Part shown: positions 10,990 through 21,335 of the stretch, in pieces | Layout of the letters: every line of letters starts with the position of its first letter | How positions within the stretch are numbered: the first letter of the stretch is position 1 | NCBI GenBank assembly: GCA_911728455.2 | Contig: OU452240.1 | Location: 868,001-932,000, forward strand | Direction: 5' to 3' | Length of the DNA stretch: 64,000 bases | DNA from: Marthasterias glacialis | Taxonomy: Eukaryota > Echinodermata > Asteroidea > Forcipulatida > Asteriidae | Made by a program: the position numbers and the translations under genes | Notes under the pieces: model-generated | Told to the model about the DNA's origin: nothing | The model's database searches: none | Seen by the model: only the letters and a program-made list of their open reading frames with translations

Positions 10990-11879
10990 ACTGATCCAAC
11001 TGTGATGTGACCGCGGCCGTAATAGACCGATTGCGTGGACAAAGTTCACATGTCATGACGTGCTGTAGAGGGTACTACGTCTGATCTGATCAAACTATGT
11101 GCACTGATAGCCTACCTGTTGTGACTGATAAAGTCACATCAACAGTCGGCTTTTGGTAATAATAACATAGTTACTAAGCCCTTTTATTAAAGCTGTATGT
11201 TGTGAAATTGATTTCAATCATATTATTGTTTCATAATAAACATACCAGTATTCTGCTACAAAAGAGATTTATTTTGAGTTATGCACTACTACCGGCGCCG
11301 TACGACGATGTAGCAACCCGCCTGTTGTTTTGTTTGTAATGTATTAAATCACTGTTAAAAAATGGGGGAAAGAACGTTTGAAATGAGCATTTAAACCTTA
11401 CTGAATTTCAAATACACAAAGGAATAATACAGTTTGGGAAAGCCTTTTCTTTGGATGATTTCAGCTTCAAAACTGTGAAATTCTTGTGCTGAAACGTGTG
11501 TGGTCGCGGCCGTCTGGCCCAAACGTTCCGTCCGTCATGCAACACTAGTAGCTACCACATCGTGAACATTATACGCTCCTTGTAAAATTTCCGAAACTTG
11601 TCACCAACGGTGGGCGATGTCATAGGACAAAAAAAAAAACAGAAAATGAAGCGCTGATGACGCGCTTTGTTTACTTTTAAAAATTCGGAATTATCACAGT
11701 TTGTAAAAATGTTGCACAATTAGTATTTGTATATTTACGAAGGTAAAATAATTTTTAAAAAAATACCATTATTTTGTCAAAAACATTTTTCAGTTATGCC
11801 CTAAATTTTATTCCTTATGCCCTCAACTTCAAAGATGAAATTCCCATAAACTTGGAGATGGCCGGGCCTATATAGACTA

Positions 11880-12087
11880 AACCGAGCAGCTCGTTCATTG
11901 GCGTTTACACCACTGCAGCTATGGCCGCCGCATGCGCGCGTCACGCACACGCACTGTGAATCCTCCATGCTGATTGGTACATAATGCGCGCTGACGCGCT
12001 ATTACCTGGACGTGCGCACATCCGTGCAGCGGCCATAGCTGCACTGCGGTGGTGTAAAACACTATAAAACGAGCGCTGCTCGGATAA
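11880..12087. mobile_element. Palindromic MITE next to the fucosyltransferase stop
   Basis: Left arm CCGAGCAGCTCGTT...GCAGCTATGGCCGC and right arm GCGGCCATAGCTGC...GAGCGCTGCTCGG are reverse complements with small gaps. The GC-rich, CpG-rich centre contrasts with the AT-rich surroundings. It begins 17 bp past the stop codon of the minus-strand gene, so it should be transcribed in the 3' UTR. Confidence 0.87.
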
Positions 12088-12104
12088 GTGTATAATATTC
12101 ACTA

Positions 12105-13694
12105 CTACCAGTTCAGTTTCCAATGCTTTGCCTGGTTCTTTAAAGGAGGTCGATAATCTAGGCCGACCTCCTTCCCTTTTAGAAGTCTACACGATTTGTA
12201 AAACGGAAACTCTGAAAACGTCTTTCTTTCCACATAACCTTTTTCGACTTTGGATATAAAAGGTACGAGCGAACAAAACAAATTGGGGGCTACGGGCTCC
12301 CCTGCCCTCTTGGATACCTGGATATGACCTTTGTACCTCCACTCAAAATACTTGGCGTACAAATTTGGTTTCTTGTCTAACATTTTTAAGTACTCAGCGA
12401 GTGCCTCCGTGGAGTTGAAGTCCCCAACGTAGATGTACGAGTGAGGGGGCGCCTGTTTTAGGTAGGTTGCCTTGGGTGCGCCGTAGACCACGGGGACGAT
12501 GCCGTTAGCCAACGCGTTCTCCCACATTTTCTCGGTGATGTAATCTTCACACTCCGCACTTTCCAGTGCAAGATAGAATTTGTAGTTACTTAACTTGTTT
12601 CTGCATTCCTGAATTGGAGAAACGGGACACTCCAATGTACCACAAGTTCCGTAGATATCAACAGGAATGTATTTCTTTAAACTTTTGACGAATTTTGTTC
12701 TCGGCCAAAAGGTTTGACGGCAATTTCGCGCCATCCATGCCACAAGTTTTGTCTTACCACGTGACCAGAAACTAGCAGACTGTTTTTTCGATGTCATTGG
12801 TGTAGTCTGAGCAAAAGAACCGTAGTTCATGAGCACTTCGGAGTCATGTTGAAAAGACCAGATCCCATGCAATGGGAGGTGACCGCAACCCCTGAACATC
12901 TGCCTCAAGCGAACAGCTGGCTCCCGGCCGTAGTAAATCCACGCCTGTTTGATGGATGTTTGCATGGGTATCAGCTTCTCGATGGCTCTTGCGACCGCTA
13001 TTTCATCCATATTAAACACGACTGCATTTTGTCCTTCAAAATCGCCAGTCGCATTACCAACATGTACATCGATTGTAACATTGACACCACAACTGATTTC
13101 TTTTCGCCATGTCCCATTCTGTCTGTATAGAAAGTCAAGCTTCTGCGCTAACATGTCTTTCGTACCATAAATTAAAATTCTATAATGCCTTTCACTTGAA
13201 CTGTTTATTTTGAATGCTTGCACTGATACTGGAGTGGAAATGGCATAAAGTGAAGGCGCTGGTTTCAACACGGACTCTGTCAAATATGCTTCACTACCCA
13301 CACCTATGCTACTTGGCACTTGCCGTGTTTTACCCACGATGCTGGGTGCTTCTCTCAGAGAATTCGTTCTTGTTATACTGGAGACGGGCTTTGAAACAAA
13401 AACACCATCCGTTGTTTTTGAAATATTATTGCTGAGGAAGCCCTCTTTTGATCCTGTTCTGTGGCTACCATTATGTTTAGTTACTGTAGTCCGTACATTG
13501 GTCTTGCTGTGCTCAAGCTTTTCTACCACCGTCCCAACCATCCTTTCACTTCCGGTTCCGCCAGGGTTTACCCCACCGGCAACAATTTGACTTTGAGTAA
13601 ACTCTATCAGACTGTAGGGTTTTGTATACCGTTTGGTGGCGAATACGGCCAACTGTAAAACAATGGACACGCCGATAACAGACAGAACAACCAC
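12105..13694 (-). CDS. GT10 alpha-1,3-fucosyltransferase, terminal exon
   Basis: Golgi type II enzyme moving fucose from GDP-fucose to N-acetyllactosamine-type or core glycans (family role; acceptor not predictable here). The exon encodes 529 residues, then TAG. It opens with a hydrophobic segment (VVVLSVIGVSIVLQLAVFA), the membrane anchor, followed by a Ser/Thr/Asn-rich stem of about 140 residues with several N-glycosylation sites. The catalytic half carries GT10 hallmarks: IWSFQHDSEVLMNYG near 280, PVDIYGTCG near 345, and the donor-binding block KFYLALESAECEDYITEKMW near 375-395, followed by NGIVPVVYGAP. No in-frame ATG precedes the anchor. Instead a pyrimidine tract and TTGTTGCAG sit at 13695-13710, a clear acceptor, so the start codon and cytoplasmic tail are on an unseen upstream exon. 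The long stem exceeds that of vertebrate FUTs. Which FUT subfamily it belongs to cannot be told from motifs alone. Confidence 0.92.
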   Translation of the reverse strand: MVVLSVIGVSIVLQLAVFATKRYTKPYSLIEFTQSQIVAGGVNPGGTGSERMVGTVVEKLEHSKTNVRTTVTKHNGSHRTGSKEGFLSNNISKTTDGVFVSKPVSSITRTNSLREAPSIVGKTRQVPSSIGVGSEAYLTESVLKPAPSLYAISTPVSVQAFKINSSSERHYRILIYGTKDMLAQKLDFLYRQNGTWRKEISCGVNVTIDVHVGNATGDFEGQNAVVFNMDEIAVARAIEKLIPMQTSIKQAWIYYGREPAVRLRQMFRGCGHLPLHGIWSFQHDSEVLMNYGSFAQTTPMTSKKQSASFWSRGKTKLVAWMARNCRQTFWPRTKFVKSLKKYIPVDIYGTCGTLECPVSPIQECRNKLSNYKFYLALESAECEDYITEKMWENALANGIVPVVYGAPKATYLKQAPPHSYIYVGDFNSTEALAEYLKMLDKKPNLYAKYFEWRYKGHIQVSKRAGEPVAPNLFCSLVPFISKVEKGYVERKTFSEFPFYKSCRLLKGKEVGLDYRPPLKNQAKHWKLNW

Positions 13695-13841
13695 CTGCAA
13701 CAAAGAAGAAAAGGTAAATCATATTTTTAGGGTTTTGTCATCTCTGGCAAGGCCATTTTGACAGATGGTCAATTAAACTGACGTCACAGACACACGATAA
13801 ATCATGCTTGCGCCACTTTTGGAGTCACTTTTTTCCCGTGT

Positions 13842-13978
13842 GTTTACGAAACCACGGCTTGGCCTTGGGCTCCGGCTTTGGCTCCATCTGCCTGTTTGAA
13901 GCCCCGTTAGGAAACCACACGTTTTCTAAATAACCGACGGAGCCTATAAGCCCAAGCCCAAGCCGTAGTTTCGTAAAC
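13842..13978. mobile_element. Palindromic MITE (GTTTACGAAAC)
   Basis: Arms GTTTACGAAACCACGGCTTG and CAAGCCGTAGTTTCGTAAAC are reverse complements with one mismatch and continue imperfectly inward (GGGCTCCGG / GGAGCCTATAAGCCC). 137 bp, non-coding. Confidence 0.88.
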
Positions 13979-15396
13979 GGCCTATGACTGTGCTGTGCGC
14001 ATTTTCAACGACGCGCCATTTTGTGGGAGTCACATTCCCTGTGTATGAATGTGCAGTGCGCATTTTAGAAGATGCACGTGCGGTTAGACGCGCACCATTT
14101 CTTTACAGAAATTTGACTCCCAAAATGGCAGACCGTGGCACAGGTAAACATGGTTCATCGTCTTTTTTTTAATAAATAAACATCTACATTGTAACCACAA
14201 TGCGACAGAAATCAAATTTAAACTGTTAAAAGCTTCATGAAGTGTTACTAATGGATTGAGCATAACTTTTTTACCTTCGCGGTAAATTTCCAACAAGATT
14301 TTTTATCAGATGACACGTTGCGGGCGCTATTCCCTTTAGTGGACATCTTCAAGCCGGATCAGTTGAAAATCGGTAAGATCACTAGTTGGTGAAGTTGTTA
14401 CTTTATAAGAAATGTGTCAGCTCTGGTGGCACCTGTAATAGATAATACAAACAAAGCCACATTTTTTTTTTTTTTTGATAAACATCAGAAACATGAGGGG
14501 CACCAGTCGTAACAATGTATAAGCATCAGGGAATTTTTGGCTGGTTATCTGTTTCTGCTTAGCAATATTTGTCTGTGCTAAGCAAGTTTCTGTGCTTACA
14601 GGCTTTATGAAATTGGGTCCTGGTCTAGGTCAAAGGTCAAATTAAGTAGTCAGTATCCCATAACAAAGTTAAGTTTTCATGTAGTAATAGGTAAGTGTAA
14701 GATTTATTTTCCCTTATTTCAGAATATATTCCTTAAAGTTTGGTTTAAAACCATTATATTACATAAATATTAAAAAAAAAAAAAAAAAAAAAATTCCAAC
14801 TACACTTTGAGTCACCTTTAAGAACATATTTCCTGAAAACAGGGTCAAGGGTCAAGAGATTTCTATACGTTGCCTAACTGACTGCGGTTAAATGTAGCCC
14901 TGACAGACAAAGGTCAAACCACGACCGAGCTCGAGCTATTGTGATCATTCTTCATGGTATTATTGTCTATACTCGCTGAATATTTTTGTAACATATGCAT
15001 TACCCGGGTAAAGAAATGATCGCATACAAAGATCCATACACAACAGAATTCAAGTTCAGAAATCAAACTTGATATTTATTTGATAGAAAACACTTTTTGT
15101 AACAATCGGGAAACTGATTGAAAAGGTTCAATCTGATCGCTCATTTCTTATTAAGTAATAAAAACAGCAGTCAGTATTAATACCGATCCTTCAGTTACGT
15201 CTGAAGAGCTAACGAAGTGGAGAACTTGATCAAATATACGTTGCTTATATCAGTTGCCATAATCAAATTAAGCCTAATACGAATGCGCACATACAGCACT
15301 TACAACAGTACATCAAGCCCCTTTTTGTTGATTTCACTCAAACTTGAACATCGATCGATTTCAATGAAATTTTCACAGGTTGGTTGTACCTACACT

Positions 15397-15528
15397 GCAA
15401 GAACTGAGGTGTTAATTTGATTCTCTTGTGACAACACCGACATAGTGTTAATTTAAAGCGATGGGGCTATCTAACACCAAGTCGGTGTTGCCACACCAAG
15501 AGAACCAATTTAACACCACAGTTTTTGC
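15397..15528. mobile_element. Short hairpin MITE (GTGTTAA arms)
   Basis: Arms GCAAGAACTGAGGTGTTAAT and ATTTAACACCACAGTTTTTGC pair over about 30 bases. The centre holds further copies of the AACACCGAC / GTCGGTGTT pair. 132 bp. Confidence 0.87.
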
Positions 15529-16396
15529 GGTGTTTGTGTTTATTGAAAATGCGGCAGAGAATTTACTCCGCCTTCCAAAAACAAAAATCGAATATGTCCC
15601 CACTTTCCCTTTTTAGTTTGAGAAAAACCCAGACAACATTGGTAATTGTCACAGACCATTCACACTAGATGTGACCCAACATACATGAAATAACAAACCT
15701 GTGAAAGTCAAAGGTCAATCAGTCACCAGAGTCACCGGAAAATAGTGACAAAAAACTTTTGTTTTCTATCCCTTGTTTAAACAGTCATCGGGTTTGGGAC
15801 TTGCGTGATCAAAAATAAACGATAGTCCTCGTTTCCGAAAAGCTAATAGCATTTCAAGCAGAAATACTTAAAGGGAAGTTTTCCACCATGAACATCTGTT
15901 TTTAACTTTTTTAGTTATGTGCAAATCTGTGAACATTTATCGTTATTATTTTCAGTCTCAGGTTGCGCATACTCTTTAGTGTATGTAGGCCTACCCCCTG
16001 CTATTTGTATGGGTGTACATACTTTTGTGGTAAATCTTTTGGTTTTTCTCTCTTTTTGTTAAACAATTCTTCGGTGTATCGTTTCTCCATTTCTCTGACA
16101 TGATTCTTCCTCAATGCCGGGAAGTAAAAAGTCTGCATAACTTGAAACTTGGCCGAATGCCGAGCGAGGCATGTCATTCTTTAATGACAGACACTGGTTC
16201 AATATCATGATCGTGTTTCGTGACAATGGCGTTAAAAAAACAACATTTTATAAAAAACAACTTCACACTCACCAAGATCCGCAAACACTTCCTTATAAAT
16301 TAAAATTTTAAACACATGAACATATTTAAATGTGTGGAATATATGTGTGAATATTTATCAATGAGTAGTGTTATAAAGAAAAGATAATCAAACGTT

Positions 16397-16648
16397 CTCT
16401 CTATTAGAAAAAACGTAAAAGAGTGAAAATATCAATCTCTCGCTGAGTGGTGTCAGTTTGGCTCTTTTGAGAGTGAAACTCACTGTGCATCAACCCTTTT
16501 TAGAGTGAAATTGGAGCGAACTTCACTCTGATTCAATTTGAAAATACCCGTATTTCACTCTAAAAAGAGTTGTCCGCCATTATGGATCTTTGCAAGAGTG
16601 GTACGGCGGACAAACCGAGTGGTTTTTCACTCTTTTACGTTTAGAGAG
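16397..16648. mobile_element. MITE family F, copy 1
   Basis: Termini with ACGTAAAAGAGTGAAAA and TTTTTCACTCTTTTACGT; many internal GAGTGAAA/TTTCACTC pairs. The internal AAAAAGAGTTGTCC and TTTGCAAGAGTGG are shared with 46949-47153. Confidence 0.9.
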
Positions 16649-17946
16649 TTTGTTTTTAGGCACTTATTTTTGCGTAACTCTGCGTGAACCCTGCAACTTA
16701 GATTAGACCATGAAAAGGCAAAAAGTCTACCCAACAAAATACGTTTGATTCAAACAAATCAAACAACTAAAATTTGAATTGTAGAGTATTCCATGAATTC
16801 GCATTCATTACTGATATGAGTCTGCAACTTCTTTGAATTGCACATGCCATAATAATTGCTGATGAAGCATTATTCTGGTTGGCTCCGATCCTGTCATGGA
16901 TCCAACACCGAGCACCACCGGAAAAACCATACCAATACATACCCTGTCCCAATGTCGTATATTCTAGCCATACATCGGCCGTAAAGCACCAGTCAGACAC
17001 CACCTTCCTGGTGTTGGTGACGCCAATTTATGTTTTGAAGAATCTCGTGAAGATCTAAGACAGACTCGTTGTGACGACATTCAAAGCAGGTATGAGTTTG
17101 AGAGGTGACGAATTACACACTTGTGAACAGGCCTTTGCTTTTTATTGTTCAGAAAACACGGCCTTACACTGTGTGGTTAAAATCATAGCTCTGGCAGTTC
17201 TGTATGTTAAAATTAACTCGCTTTACAAGAGTGCAAAAACCAATGGCCCGAACAGCCTATGTTCAGGGTTCTTGAAGCGGCGTGCACATAGCATGCCAGC
17301 CGAATGGAGGTTCGTTTGGCTGTACCATAACCATACGTCTATAGCCTACACTCGACATCAAACAAAAAGCATTGCGCAGACGTGCAGCTGAGTACAGAAC
17401 AATAACGGCACGCAGGGACATCCTACACGCTAGAAGTTGCAAGTTCAAGGTTTTGTTCAAATAATACCTTACAGTACAAGTGATCGTAAAAACGAATGGA
17501 CGGATAAAATCACACAGTACCAAAACGTTAACATGTTTATATTTTTATCTTTTACACTCTACAGCTAATGCATTTTCTGTTGTTTGTTTGACGTATTATT
17601 AAAAAATGCATTTAAAAAAATCTCTAAATATCCATACAGAGACAAACATGACTGATTGATGGTGAATAAGCAAAATTTCCCACAAAATTGTATTCTCAAT
17701 TGGAATTAGTGACATCAAAATAAGCACTCTTGTCTGAAACAGGAGAGGAAAGGGGGAGGGGATGTGGGTCCCAGTGTCCCGTCCGTGCTCCCGCGGCAAC
17801 CCAGATCTTATGCAATGCCTAATGACGATTGCTTTTCAAAGCCACATGGTTGCGCGCTTTATTTATCCAACATCGCGGGTGGCATAACCATGAAGGGCAA
17901 GAAATGATTTGATGTAAAAAAAACCACTGGAAAAACCTCACAACAA

Positions 17947-18113
17947 AGACCTTATGCATTGACATCATCGCGCTGCCATCTTAGAGGTAAACGATGATGC
18001 ACCAATAGAAACGCACAATGTACGCGCGACGCACAGGATTGGCCAATAAGTAACACTTTTTGACCTCTAGCTGAGGGCGCCCTAGTCGAATGACGTCACA
18101 TGCATGAGGTTTT
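17947..18113. mobile_element. Degenerate palindromic element
   Basis: Ends AGACCTTATGCATTGACATC and TGACGTCACATGCATGAGGT pair imperfectly. The middle carries a CCAATAGAAA / GATTGGCC pair. About 165 bp. Confidence 0.65.
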
Positions 18114-18590
18114 TTTAGGTGTCTGATGGAACTCTATTTGGGGGGGGGGGGGGCAAATTTCTTGATGGCTTTTATCATGAAACGGGTGAAAAGATTCGGA
18201 CCCGATTTCACTTCTCTGCTTACTTTAAAACGAAACATCGGTGCTTAAAGAAGCAGAAAATCTATTGCCCGATTTTAGGCAAGTTTGACGGTTGAACAAA
18301 TCTCAATGTTTAGGCCCGGATTTTGCAGGTTCTGTTTGAAGAATTATTGTTTAGAGCATACAACAAGGACCAGAAAGGCTCAGTCGTCTTGCTTTTTTGC
18401 CTGGTTGTAAAAAAAAACATCAATTGAGAAGCAACCTTTACTATTTAGTTTCGCGTAAAGTCAAGGATGACAGGTAATTGATCTGTCACAAGCTTAATTT
18501 AATCAACTACTCGCCGCCGCGCGCATGGTGCGTCAACCTCGACTAGGATTTTGGAAAAAAAATCACACATTTCACGTTGTATTTACAAAA

Positions 18591-19319
18591 ATGGCCGTTT
18601 ACTGTAGAGGAATTGCTCGTATCAACGTTATCTTGTTTCTTGATATTCTTTTGAATTTTTTGTGCATTTCCTGCATCGGCACCAGATGTCCGAAGCGATG
18701 GACACATTTTTCAGATCGGTGTTATATTGAAACGCGTTACCTGGTACGAAGCCCGTGATAATATGTGCCGATCCTCCGGTGGGTCTTTGCTGGCTCCACG
18801 CTCCCGGTCAGAAAACACCTTTGCGTGGGAATTTCTCATTGAAAATACACCTGAAGAAAATGTGCAAGCACGGCTGTACTGTGATAGGTTTAAGGGTGTC
18901 TTCGAGTGCTCTGGCGGTACTGTGGGCTACTTTGATTGGGCAAGAGGTCAGCCAGACACTTCCAACCAGGATTGTGTGTGTTTACGACCCGAAGATGGAC
19001 TTGTACTAGTGACCTTAAGTACCCAGTCTGTGCCCCCAAAACCAGTGGAGAATTCGGCGCGTGTCGTTGTGTCACGCACGCACCAAGCGACCGGCCTTCA
19101 GGCTGTCTGAGTGGTATACGTCCTGAAGGAGTTGACGGTCGCCAACCCCGTTATTATGTTGCATCATGTGCGCCGAAACACCAGAATGTCCCTCCTTCGA
19201 CTTGCTTCAGGGAGGTAAATTTCAGTTTTAATACAGCCAACATTTCACACATTGATGTTGCCAAGGATTTTATTGAAAGTGAGAGCTGTGCGTACTTTGA
19301 ATACAAAAAAGAGGAATAA
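18591..19319 (+). pseudogene. Broken copy of CTLD-PAN lectin
   Basis: Tandem paralogue of the intact gene at 20589, intronless and aligned over its whole length to the same TAA. Differences read by eye: an in-frame 3-bp loss near the start; an 8-bp deletion after the RCY codons near 18726 that shifts frame; an in-frame 3-bp gain at about 18763; a 13-bp deletion near 18997 that removes the WGD sugar-site motif and shifts frame again; then three single-base gains (near 19114, 19156 and 19222) that bring the tail back to the original frame. The remaining sequence is highly similar and keeps QPD, so the loss looks recent. Calling it dead assumes no sequencing error, but two deletions of 8 and 13 bp are hard to explain that way. 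Confidence 0.88.
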
Positions 19320-19498
19320 TTTTGATGTAAATTCTATAAACAAAATATTGTTCGCGTATGATTCGTAAAATGAATTGGATTTGCATTAGTATGAAATTCT
19401 TGATGTCTGGATTAATCCGCGAGAACAAATCAAACTAAAACGAAATTGTCTTTTAGGGAAATCTTTTTGTCTTGCTTAACTTATTAAGTTAAGCAAGA

Positions 19499-20140
19499 CC
19501 AAAAATACATAATGGCCTCTAATTAGTATAGTTAATTTTGTTAGCATGCATGGTTACTTGCGCCTATTTTGTTAACTCGCTGGGGTTCCTACACCAAGGT
19601 GACGTTGACAAGGAATAGACCGATCCATTAAGCCCCACCCCCTTGCGTGTTAACCAATCACAGCCTTGGCTATACGCCACAGAAATTCCAACAAAAGCTC
19701 GACACGATAAAATCCTACTGGAAAAATAATGTAAACATTATTGTATTGGGGGTACTTAGAGCGCGTTCATGTCGTGCAGCCAGGTATAAGAGGAGACGCA
19801 CATTGTGCTACACACGACGTCGTGTACAGGGGTGATGTAGCCAGTGCTGTGATTGGTCAATTATGTTTGGGGGCGGGCTGAATGGATAATTTTTATAATT
19901 ATGGGAAGTGTTTTGACGAAGACACCAGATCGTCTTTGAGTCGATTACGGTAATTGCCAATACATTGATGTGTTGACTGTCAAGGTCGTCGCCATCATGC
20001 TTGACTTGTAGAAACACATTTTTTTTAAGCCAGACCCAAAAAAGTCATAATGGCCTCTAAATAATTAGTGAATTTTGTCAGCATGTATGGTTCTTTGTAC
20101 CTCTAATTTTGTTGAGTGGCTGGGGGCTCCTACACCGCCC
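19499..20140. repeat. Duplicated flank between the two lectin copies
   Basis: A block with CATAATGGCCTCTAA and GGGGTTCCTACACC at 19499-19598 recurs with changes at 20038-20136. A following CAGTAATTGCCATTACAT block recurs at about 19945 and 20175. This shows that flanking DNA was duplicated as well as the gene. Confidence 0.75.
19616..19887. mobile_element. MITE, GACCGATCC family, diverged copy
   Basis: Left end AGACCGATCCATTAAGCCCC matches the element at 27533-27674. The right end GGGCGGGCTGAATGGAT is a mutated form of the other terminus. It sits inside the lectin spacer. Confidence 0.7.
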
Positions 20141-20588
20141 TGAAGCCAATCATAATTTTGACTTTGTTAATTACAGTAATTGCCATTACATCAGCCTGTT
20201 GACTTTCAGGTTTGGTGTGCGATCAGAATACTAAAGTCCTCGTCACCATGTGTGACGTGGATTCATCAGAAGTATAGCGTGATATTGGCTGATAAGACAA
20301 CCGTGTCAAGAAGTCCATTCCACAAACCAGAATTGGCATTGAACATCTGTGTGAAGTTTGCGACCAGTATTTCATGCAGTGTCGTTGGAAATTCGTGTTT
20401 GTTTGTTTTCAAAACTTGTTGGCAAGATTCGATCTTAGCAAGACGTTAACTTGAGAGGAAAAGAATTAACTTGAGAGGAAAAGAAAAAAAGATCGGAGTA
20501 TAACTGTGAGCGATCAATGAGTCGAGCTTCGAGTTAGGATTTATTGAAAAAAAACGAACGGTGAAACTGCGCAAACAGTATTGTTAAA

Positions 20589-21335
20589 ATGGCCGTTTAC
20601 TGTGGCCAAATCATTCGTGTAATCAACATTATCTTGTTTCTTGTTATTCTTGTGAATTTTTCGTGCATTTCTTGCATCGGCAACAGATGTCCGAAGCTAT
20701 GGACACATTTTTCAGATCGGTGTTACCTGCTCATACCGAAACACGTTACCTGGTACGAAGCCCGTGATATGTGCCGATCCTCCGGCGGGTCTTTGCTGGC
20801 TCCACGGTCCCAGTCAGAAAACACCTTTGCGTGGGAATTTCTCATTGAAAATACACCTGAAGAAAATGTGCAAGCATGGCTGTACTGTGATAGGTTTAAG
20901 GGTGTCTTCGAGTGCTCTGGCGGTACTGTGGGCTACTTTGATTGGGCAACGGGTCAGCCAGACACTTCCACCCAGGAGTGTGTGTGTTTACGACGCGAAG
21001 ATGGACACTGGGGTGATCAGCCTTGTAATGAACTTAAGTACCCAGTCTGTGCCCAAGAAACCACTGGAGAATTCAGCTCGTCTCAGTGCGTTACGCACGC
21101 ATTAAGCGACCGTCCATCAGGCTGTCTGAGTGGGTACGTCCTGAGGGAGTTGACGGTCGCCAACCCCGTTATATGTTGCATCATGTGCGCCGAAACACCA
21201 GAGTGTCGCTCCTTCAACTTGCTTCAGGGGGGTAAATGTCAGCATAATACAGCCAACATTTCACACATTGATGTTGCCAAGGATTTTATTGAAAGCGAGA
21301 GCTGTGCGTACTTTGAGTACAAAAAAGAGGAATAA
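20589..21335 (+). CDS. Secreted C-type lectin with PAN/apple domain, intronless
   Basis: 248 residues in one exon. Residues 8-30 form a hydrophobic signal (VINIILFLVILVNF). A C-type lectin domain spans Cys34-Cys154: CPKLWTHFSDRCY at the start, WYEARDMCRSSGGSLLAP, and at the sugar site QPD (123-125) and WGD (141-143), in the positions of the canonical QPD/EPN and WND motifs. In this fold QPD usually means galactose-type ligands bound through calcium (family knowledge). Residues 166-248 form a PAN/apple-like domain with cysteines at 167, 179, 196, 197, 200, 206, 217 and 239. The likely role is extracellular glycan recognition, for example immune or adhesive, which is inference. The ATG has A at -3 and an upstream in-frame stop is close. 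The stop codon overlaps an AATAAA at 21332-21337. Confidence 0.93.
   Translation: MAVYCGQIIRVINIILFLVILVNFSCISCIGNRCPKLWTHFSDRCYLLIPKHVTWYEARDMCRSSGGSLLAPRSQSENTFAWEFLIENTPEENVQAWLYCDRFKGVFECSGGTVGYFDWATGQPDTSTQECVCLRREDGHWGDQPCNELKYPVCAQETTGEFSSSQCVTHALSDRPSGCLSGYVLRELTVANPVICCIMCAETPECRSFNLLQGGKCQHNTANISHIDVAKDFIESESCAYFEYKKEE

Larger units (their letters stand above)
8930..12104. other. Intergenic: TTC17 upstream to fucosyltransferase 3' end
   Basis: No supported gene. It contains the TTC17 upstream region, three inverted-repeat elements (annotated separately) and AT-rich unique sequence at 9.53-10.8 and 11.0-11.87 kb. Confidence 0.6.
13695..18590. other. Region upstream of the fucosyltransferase exon
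   Basis: Must contain, or lead to, the first exon(s) of the minus-strand fucosyltransferase, which I could not place. Otherwise it holds four inverted-repeat elements, a poly-A run at 14772-14793, a G run at 18139-18153 and a degenerate family E copy near 14510-14625. Confidence 0.5.
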
